The notes under the pieces: generated by a model
What the model was told of the DNA's origin: nothing
Database searches by the model: none
Seen by the model: only the letters and a program-made list of their open reading frames with translations
In this document: one piece after another, positions 1 to 4,618 of the stretch
How positions within the stretch are numbered: position 1 is the first letter of the stretch
Layout of the letters: every line of letters begins with the position of its first letter
Assembly (NCBI GenBank): GCA_910587505.1
Contig: CAJULD010000079.1
Location: forward strand, 1-8,627
From: an uncultured Oscillospiraceae bacterium
GTDB lineage: Bacteria > Bacillota > Clostridia > Oscillospirales > Oscillospiraceae
Reading direction: 5' to 3'
DNA length: 8,627 bases
Program-made: the position numbers and the translations under genes

Positions 1-2
1 TC

Positions 3-176
3 GCGGCCTCCAAACGGCACATCGGCCTGTACCCCGGCCCGGAGGCCGTGGAGGCATTTGCCGGGCGGCTGACAGAGTATAAGACCAGCAAGGGTACGAT
101 CCAGCTCCCGTACAGCAAACCACTTCCGCTGGAGCTGATTGGGGAGATTGCAAAATGGTGCGAGGAAAATAATTAA
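3..176 (+). CDS. DUF1801-family protein, C-terminal fragment
   Basis: The frame enters from the left edge and encodes 57 residues before a TAA stop at 174-176; the start lies outside the window. The segment 'KGTIQLPYSKPLPLELI' followed by 'IAKWCEEN' matches the usual C-terminus of DUF1801 (YdhG-like, frataxin-like fold, sometimes labelled iron chaperone): a K-G-x-I-Q-hydrophobic-P strand, then K-P-[IL]-P-x-x-L-I and a final amphipathic helix ending in E-x-N. These are small cytoplasmic proteins of about 120-150 residues, so roughly the last 40% is visible. Their biochemical role is poorly settled. It is convergent with the decayed minus-strand gene that begins right after its stop. The fragment itself shows no damage. 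Family assignment is by motif memory only. Confidence 0.7.
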   Translation, partial: AASKRHIGLYPGPEAVEAFAGRLTEYKTSKGTIQLPYSKPLPLELIGEIAKWCEENN

Positions 177-177
177 G

Positions 178-498
178 GCGTACTGCGGTTTTCCCTGCAC
201 AGTCTCCGCAAGGGATATTCCAGGGAGGCGCCAGAGCAGGTACTGGGCGTACAGGGTCTCAAAACTCACCTCGATGAGCTGCCCGCAGCACTCGGCGGGG
301 TTCGATCCACACCCCTGTCAGCTGGTAGAACTGCTAAACGGCCAAAATGACCGGCTGGCCGTCCCGGCCGGCCGCCAGCAGATAGCCAGGGTCACCCTTC
401 TCGCTTTGGCATTGGATGAAGATGCTGTTCCGCCAGTTACCGGAGCAGGCGGCCAGGGGCAGGTATAGCAGTTTTGTCGTTGAACTCGCATTTTGCAT
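178..498 (-). pseudogene. Decayed small gene (nonsense plus frameshift), family not recognised
   Basis: A start ATG at 496-498 is preceded by AGGAG (510-514, 11 nt away), so this was once a real gene start. The frame reads 'MQNASSTTKLLYLPLAACSG', continues through 'NWRNSIFIQC' and 'GYLLAAGRDGQPVILAV', then meets a TAG at 334-336. Translation continues coherently past the stop as 'QFYQLTGVWIEP'. A single-base shift in a run of C residues near 297-300 then restores 'AECCGQLIEVSFETLYAQYL' up to about 178, next to the DUF1801 stop. The protein would have had about 105 residues. It may also be truncated at its 3' end, because the frame runs on into antisense DUF1801 sequence. I do not recognise the family. 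The style (short, beta-rich, several cysteines) resembles accessory proteins of mobile elements, but that is only an impression. Confidence 0.5.
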
Positions 499-553
499 AC
501 GTTTCGTATCTCCTGTCTGTGAAAAGCTGTTTTGGCTTCAGTCTTATATAAAG

Positions 554-579
554 GCTTCAAAAATACATATACTTGAAGC
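554..579. repeat. Inverted repeat, 7-bp arms, 12-nt spacer
   Basis: GCTTCAA (554-560) and TTGAAGC (573-579) are perfect inverted arms around an AT-only-but-two 12-base spacer. The repeat lies between the divergent decayed minus-strand gene (start at 498) and the toxin-antitoxin relic (+). It could be an old operator of either unit. It also overlaps the readable part of the antitoxin frame, so it may be coincidence. Confidence 0.3.
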
Positions 580-703
580 AATACAGTAAAAGCCGGATGT
601 AGCTGGTATTGTCCAATCCCTGGTAGGGGCAATTCCCCATACGGATATGCCTTTATCCGAACTGCGTGACGAAAGACCGGGAAAATATGAAACTGCTAAT
701 TGA
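569..703 (+). pseudogene. Antitoxin relic (C-terminal part, premature stop)
   Basis: The frame reads 'ILEAIQ', a TAA at 587-589, then 'KPDVAGIVQSLVGAIPHTDM' and 'PLSELRDERPGKYETAN', with its own TGA at 701-703. The pattern of a helix, a [VI]-x-S-L-x-G-x-[IL]-P segment and a terminal L-x-E-x-R-x-E-R-x-x-K-Y-E tail is what I expect at the C-terminus of small antitoxins paired with PIN toxins. The tail normally wraps the toxin. Its last codons overlap the toxin start by 17 nt, the usual translational coupling of such pairs. The in-frame TAA makes sense as a single substitution of a Gln or Lys codon. I could not find a convincing N-terminal DNA-binding part upstream, so the 5' half is lost or unreadable. 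Family naming is inference from context. Confidence 0.5.
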
Positions 704-919
704 TACAAATGTGGTGCTGGATGTCCTCATTCAGTTGCGCTGCTGAACGAGATGGATGGCATTATCACACGAAATCCCAGCGACTATCAAGAGGCAAATA
801 TGCGGGTATGGCTCCCGGAGCAGGCACTGGAGTCGTATGTGCTCTCTCGGTGTTATAATCTCCACAAGGCATTCCCTCTTGTGCTTTGTGGTTGGTCGCG
901 CTTCCATTATAACACTTGA
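687..919 (+). pseudogene. PIN-domain (VapC-like) toxin relic with the middle deleted
   Basis: From the ATG at 687 the frame reads 'MKLLIDTNVVLDVLIQ', the classic N-terminus of a PIN-domain ribonuclease (first acidic metal ligand in the D-T-N motif), then stops at TGA 744-746. A different frame starting near 734 reads 'ALLNEMDGIITRNPSDYQEA' and then 'MRVWLPEQALESYV'. This is the C-terminal PIN motif (D-x-I-[IV]-T-R-N-x-x-D-[FY]) and final strand, which normally lie about 100 residues after the D-T-N motif. Here they are about 10 codons apart. A PIN domain is about 130-140 residues, so roughly 75-85 residues with the central acidic residues are missing and the frame is broken at the junction. 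The toxin cannot be functional. The frame continues without recognisable content to TGA 917-919; true homology probably ends near 845. Confidence 0.75.
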
Positions 920-1586
920 GGCTGTGCCTTCTTTTTTCATTTTTCAGATTTGCTTATTTATAGATTTGTTTTTAATATACCGCAATTCAGCTCTCTTTTC
1001 AAACATAGCGCTGAATATGTTCATATGCTATCGGTTACAGGAACAGATTTTTTTGTTGTAGCAAGGTGCAAAACACCTCGTGGACACAAGGAAAAGGCGG
1101 CAAAATATTTCGATAATAATTGGCTCAGACCAGAGGGAGTTTCGGAAAAAGTTCCCATAAAAATTGGCAAGGCAATTATTGTCCGGTATGCTATAGAAGG
1201 CAGGGGCAACCCTGACTACTACGGCAGGAGGAAAATTGCTGTGCCAGCAAAAGAGAAGATGCCCATTGAGGGACTGCTGGAAAACTGTGAAACTGCCCGG
1301 GCAGGGACGGGGTACAGCATTACCAAAAAGCTGCTGTTGGGAAAACGAGCAGAACTTATGATCCGGCGACAAAGGATGCGGATGAGATCGTCCACATGGT
1401 CCAACTGCTGGCAGGCAGTTTCGGAGGCGTCAACCTGGAGGACAATTCCGATCTGGGTCAAGCCTTGCTTGACCGCCTCTGCCGGGATATTGCTGCTTAT
1501 CCGGAGTCTATTCATCCGGGTCGTTCTCCTGTTCGCAAAGCACCACGCTCTAAACGCTTTCCCATCGCTAAAAAGTCCGTCCTCCC
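920..1586. other. Unassigned region with possible decayed plus-strand coding
   Basis: The first 100 bases are very AT-rich with T runs. From about 1058 one plus frame (frame of 1058, open to 1711) reads 'KEKAAKYFDNNWLRPEGVSE' and 'IEGRGNPDYYGRRKIAVPAK', with codon use that looks protein-like to about 1340. Another plus frame, open from 1291 to the TAA at 1588-1590, reads 'TYDPATKDADEIVHMVQLLA' and 'LGQALLDRLCRDIAAYPESI', also protein-like. A single frameshift near 1320-1350 would join them. Neither has a convincing start with a ribosome binding site, and I recognise neither as a family. With relics immediately to the left, a frameshifted pseudogene is the most likely reading, but non-coding sequence cannot be excluded. 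Confidence 0.3.
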
Positions 1587-1598
1587 TTAAGTTGACGG
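1570..1598 (-). terminator. Weak terminator candidate for the minus-strand operon
   Basis: On the minus strand, CCGTC pairs with GACGG around a 12-nt loop that contains the TAA stop of the last propeller gene, followed one base later by TTTTT (A run at 1570-1574 on the plus strand). The stem is only 5 bp, so the call is weak. The location right at the end of the last gene is what favours it. Confidence 0.3.
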
Positions 1599-2903
1599 CA
1601 GTGATATTGTATCACTTATTTTCCATTTTTTTACAGATTTCCAGTTGCCTTCCGGCTTCAGGCATGTCCCCCTGGTTTCCATTGTCCAGGTATCCACAAA
1701 GAAGTCGTTGACATAGATTTCAATCAGGCATCTTCGCACCAACACTCTGATATCAGCCGGGCGTTTACCCCAAAACGGTCTGGGCATTCTCTTTTCGGGA
1801 ATCATTTCAGTACCCCTGCGTGTTGTGATCTGAATATCGTCATGTGGATCAAACTTAATATGTGTACAATCTCCACTAAGCATTTGAATATCCAAAGATC
1901 CATCAACAAGCTGTCCTTCCAAAACACAGCCTTCTTCTGGCAGTTCTGTTCGTTCTGCATCACCATAAATCGGTTCGCCTTTTATTCCCTCGTTAACCTT
2001 CCACCACTTCAAGTACATGGTATTGCCGGGATCAAACCAAACTTTCTTTATTGGGGCCAAACTGATAATTTCATGATTGTGTGCATTTTTCTCCTTTGAG
2101 ATAGAATGATGATTGACAAACAGCTCCCCTGATGCGCTAAAAAAGCGCATAAAATATGCCGACCACATACCGCGCCCTGCATTCATCAATGCAGGGTTGG
2201 TTTTCTGAACGCAAAACGGCCCTTCCGGTCGATCTGCCACTGCCACAAACCCGGGGCTTGTTTGATTACTAAGAAGGATAAAGTACTTTCCCTGGTGCTT
2301 GCAAATTGCGCCGACTTCAACTTCACCGGTCACATCGTGTCCGTTTAAATCCAGGATCGGTGGTTCCAGTGATGCCCAATGATAGCCGTCCTCTGTTTCG
2401 GCAAAACCAAACCCAATGCGTCCTTTCACTTTTGCGGTATAATATCCGTAATATCCCCCCTGATCTCGTTCAATTGGGAAGATGCAGTCCCAACGGCCGC
2501 CATTCTGTTCATCTGCAACGTACCAGCGATCATCACATTCAAAGTATGAATCTTCCCCCAGTTTATCCCAATGAAGCAGATCGTTCGATTTTGCAAAGAA
2601 AATTTGCTGTTCCACGCCCTTCTTCGTCTTTCTCCATTCAGAGAAATTGCAGTAAAACAATTCACCATCGCCGGGAAGCGGAGAACGCCATACGCTGCCA
2701 GTACCAAAATACCCCTCATTCTTATCAGATGTTGTCATCACTTGGCCGATATCTTTAAAGTGAAGACCGTCATTTGAAACGGCTACACCAAAGCCATCCC
2801 ATTCTCCCATACGCCCGGACAAATAGTACAGATAATAGGTATTATTATGGAAATAGATCCAGGTATCCCAGCATGCAACAACCTTATTGGGAGTAAAAAT
2901 CAT
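1587..2903 (-). CDS. Glycoside hydrolase, GH32/GH43-like five-bladed beta-propeller (paralog A)
   Basis: A 438-residue protein. The ATG at 2901-2903 has AGGAGG at 2911-2916, seven bases upstream, which fixes the start. There is no signal peptide, so it is probably cytoplasmic. Residues 1-300 read as a five-bladed propeller: 'CWDTWIYFHNNTYYLYYLS' (D13), 'VSNDGLHFKDIG' and 'SNDLLHW' blade repeats, 'RWDCIFPI' (D139) and 'GEVEVGAICKHQGKYFIL' (E196). By comparison with clans GH-J and GH-F these would be the base or nucleophile Asp, the transition-state Asp and the acid Glu. Residues about 320-438 form a beta-sandwich with 'IRVLVRRCLIEIYVNDFFVD', typical of the GH32 C-terminal module. The canonical GH32 W-M-N-D-P-N-G box is replaced by W-D-T. 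The gene is last in the operon and paralogous to its upstream neighbour. It hydrolyses or phosphorolyses some glycosidic bond; substrate unknown. GC content is lower than in the GH31 gene. Confidence 0.75.
   Translation of the reverse strand: MIFTPNKVVACWDTWIYFHNNTYYLYYLSGRMGEWDGFGVAVSNDGLHFKDIGQVMTTSDKNEGYFGTGSVWRSPLPGDGELFYCNFSEWRKTKKGVEQQIFFAKSNDLLHWDKLGEDSYFECDDRWYVADEQNGGRWDCIFPIERDQGGYYGYYTAKVKGRIGFGFAETEDGYHWASLEPPILDLNGHDVTGEVEVGAICKHQGKYFILLSNQTSPGFVAVADRPEGPFCVQKTNPALMNAGRGMWSAYFMRFFSASGELFVNHHSISKEKNAHNHEIISLAPIKKVWFDPGNTMYLKWWKVNEGIKGEPIYGDAERTELPEEGCVLEGQLVDGSLDIQMLSGDCTHIKFDPHDDIQITTRRGTEMIPEKRMPRPFWGKRPADIRVLVRRCLIEIYVNDFFVDTWTMETRGTCLKPEGNWKSVKKWKISDTISLPST
1600..1640 (+). terminator. 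Hairpin with T-rich tail, plus-strand terminator candidate
   Basis: AGTGATA (1600-1606), a TTG loop and TATCACT (1610-1616) form a perfect 7-bp hairpin. It is followed by TATTTT and then seven T residues at 1628-1637 or close to it. It sits just after the TAA at 1588-1590 of the possible decayed plus-strand frame. It lies inside the last codons of the minus-strand propeller gene, so it would stop transcripts entering from the left. Confidence 0.35.
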
Positions 2904-2910
2904 AATGTGC

Positions 2911-2916
2911 CCTCCT
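2911..2916 (-). promoter_or_regulatory. Ribosome binding site of propeller gene A
   Basis: AGGAGG on the minus strand, seven bases before the ATG at 2903. It decides the start of this gene. Confidence 0.8.
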
Positions 2917-2967
2917 GATATCTTTTAAATAAAATCTCTCGTCCAAAGCAGAAGGACATCCTCTTTA

Positions 2968-2991
2968 GCGTTTGTCATCAATCACAAACGC
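2968..2991. repeat. Perfect intercistronic palindrome, 8-bp arms
   Basis: GCGTTTGT (2968-2975) and ACAAACGC (2984-2991) are perfect inverted arms around an 8-base spacer, in the gap between the two propeller genes, about 65-90 bases upstream of the downstream gene's start. No T run follows on either strand, so it is not a classic terminator. It could be an operator for a LacI- or GntR-type regulator, or an RNA hairpin that tunes expression of the downstream gene. Confidence 0.45.
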
Positions 2992-3121
2992 AATCTTTCT
3001 GCTCCAGGTTAAATGGATTCTCCTCGTGCGACCTGTGCTGAACGCCGGTCAAACGCATCATTATCATCAACACGATACGGGCCGGGCGATTCCAAAAAGT
3101 GCCCCGGATTTTCATGCTTCC

Positions 3122-4576
3122 TTACAAAGTCATCTCATATATATGAACGTAACCGTTCTCTGCGTTGGCATTTTCCAAGTAGAGACAGATTGCCCTAGTT
3201 TGATCAGGGCTCAGGTAAGTTTGAACCAGGATGTCATCCACATACAGCTCAAATATATCCTTTCTGAAAAGAAGCCGGAACGAAAACTGTTTTCCGGGTA
3301 TAATATTGGTTTTTCCTGCTGTGGTCGGTTCGATAACATCCACAACCCGGCGCTGTAATTGCCCTGGCTTCTGATAATCAACAATTTCAGCATGGGTATA
3401 ATCCGGATTGCCTGCTTGAACGGTAATTGTACGAAAGCCGTCTTTCGCCTGGAAAGCAAATCCGAATTTCGCCGGATTAAAATGCCCATCGCTCGTCACA
3501 CAGGCAAAACCTTCCATCACCATGCCGTGCTCTGTTATCGAATTAACCAGCTGATACGTTTTTCCCGAACGGCCAATCTCGCTGGTCAACGTATCTGCGC
3601 TCACCTGAAATAGCGCATTCCTGATTTCCCGTCCGGCAATCCTGGTCCCTTTCAGGCACTCATTATTTTGCCACCACGCCATTCTGAGAATTCCTTTTCC
3701 ATCTACAACGGCTTTTTTAATCGGAGTCAGCCATACATTCTCCTTCGTCCCAATAAAATTTGTGACCGGGCTGTGTTGAGCGGTAATATAGTTTGTCAGG
3801 ATTACCTCGCCTGATAAATCCCTTCCAAAACTGGCTAACCATTGGACTCCTCGATGTTCGTCGGCAAGAGAACTGCCGCACAGGCGGTACCCGTTGACGA
3901 GCGGACTGAACGGGCCGAGCGGTGTATCCGCCTCAAAAGTAAATACAGCGTACCCCCCGTTGCCATGATGACAAAACGTGCCGCCGATCAAGTAGAATTT
4001 TCCACCGATCTTCTCACAGCCGCCAACCTCAAAATTCACCGGCTCCCTGTTCCCCCAGTTAATTTTTACAGGCGGTAATGTTCTCCAGTGGATGCCATCG
4101 TCAGATTCCATCATTCCGCAGCCGCATGTGCCTGGCTCTTTTGCCGTAGCTACAACATAACCGTAGTACTTTCCATTGTATTCCACTGTATACATATGAT
4201 CCCAGCGTTCCTCATCCCTGTACCACCGGGGATCCGGATGGCGGCCTGATTCATTTTTCAGTTCTGTCCAATGCAGCAAATCTTCTGAAACATAGAATTT
4301 AAGCGTATCATTGCCATGTCCCGGGCGACCTGATAAGCTCCCATAGTTCATAACAAAAATATCGCCACATTTGTGGACAAACATTTTCCAAACAGGCTGT
4401 TCATCGGTTATGACGGTTCCGACATCCCGGAAATGGACGCCATCATCGGATACCGCACACCATACATGTCTTTCGTCGCCATCAAAGAAGCGAAACATGG
4501 AAAACAGGTAATACTGGTCCTTATGGCATATGATCGAAGTATCCCATAAATGACCATCCCGAGGCATGTACAGCAT
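3122..4576 (-). CDS. Glycoside hydrolase, GH32/GH43-like five-bladed beta-propeller (paralog B)
   Basis: A 484-residue protein. The ATG at 4574-4576 follows AGGAGGAG at 4584-4591, seven bases away. There is no signal peptide. It shares the whole architecture and landmarks of the downstream paralog: 'LWDTSIICHKDQYYLFSM' (D12), 'VSDDGVHFRDVG', 'SEDLLHW', 'RWYRDEERWDHMYTVEYNGK' (D126), 'NFEVGGCEKIGGKFYLIGG' (E183) and a propeller-closing 'LTPIKKAVVDGKGILRMAWW' that aligns with 'LAPIKKVWFDPGNTMYLKWW' in paralog A. The C-terminal sandwich (about 320-484) holds 'FRLLFRKDIFELYVDDILVQ', the GH32-type strand pair. The putative catalytic triad Asp-Asp-Glu is therefore kept in both, in the same order and spacing. 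It starts 42 bp after the GH31 stop, so co-expression with GH31 is likely. The two copies have diverged strongly, which suggests different linkages or substrates rather than dosage. Exact family and substrate are not determinable by eye. Confidence 0.75.
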   Translation of the reverse strand: MLYMPRDGHLWDTSIICHKDQYYLFSMFRFFDGDERHVWCAVSDDGVHFRDVGTVITDEQPVWKMFVHKCGDIFVMNYGSLSGRPGHGNDTLKFYVSEDLLHWTELKNESGRHPDPRWYRDEERWDHMYTVEYNGKYYGYVVATAKEPGTCGCGMMESDDGIHWRTLPPVKINWGNREPVNFEVGGCEKIGGKFYLIGGTFCHHGNGGYAVFTFEADTPLGPFSPLVNGYRLCGSSLADEHRGVQWLASFGRDLSGEVILTNYITAQHSPVTNFIGTKENVWLTPIKKAVVDGKGILRMAWWQNNECLKGTRIAGREIRNALFQVSADTLTSEIGRSGKTYQLVNSITEHGMVMEGFACVTSDGHFNPAKFGFAFQAKDGFRTITVQAGNPDYTHAEIVDYQKPGQLQRRVVDVIEPTTAGKTNIIPGKQFSFRLLFRKDIFELYVDDILVQTYLSPDQTRAICLYLENANAENGYVHIYEMTL

Positions 4577-4583
4577 TTACAAT

Positions 4584-4591
4584 CTCCTCCT
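4584..4591 (-). promoter_or_regulatory. Ribosome binding site of propeller gene B
   Basis: AGGAGGAG on the minus strand, seven bases before the ATG at 4576, in the 42-bp space after the GH31 stop. It fixes the start codon. Confidence 0.75.
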
Positions 4592-4618
4592 GTACTTTTC
4601 TGAAATAAACACCATCAT

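Larger units (their letters stand above)
2904..3121. other. 218-bp gap between the two propeller genes, possible gene relic
   Basis: Apart from the ribosome binding site and a palindrome, the gap contains a minus-strand open frame from about 3134 to a TAA at 3009-3011 ('HENPGHFLESPGPYRVDDND', then 'AFDRRSAQVARGESI'). A shifted frame ends 'RRIHLTWSRKIAFVIDDKR' at a TAA at 2965-2967. One frameshift joins them into a coherent tail of about 55 residues. No start codon or ribosome binding site exists. It could be the shredded end of a lost gene between the paralogs or chance open sequence. No clear promoter is visible. Confidence 0.25.

Noticed and set aside
499..568. Promoter for the divergent left-hand genes
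   Set aside because: TATATAAAG-like boxes occur, but I could not find a -35 box at a proper distance on either strand, and the AT-rich stretch gives many chance matches.
1..1000. Insertion-sequence or integrase remnants that could explain the decayed genes
   Set aside because: I looked for transposase motifs, terminal inverted repeats and target duplications around the relics and found none that I could support.
2306..2758. 150-codon plus-strand open frame opposite propeller gene A
   Set aside because: It lies antisense to the propeller motifs, has no start signal, and its protein looks like a mirror of coding sequence.
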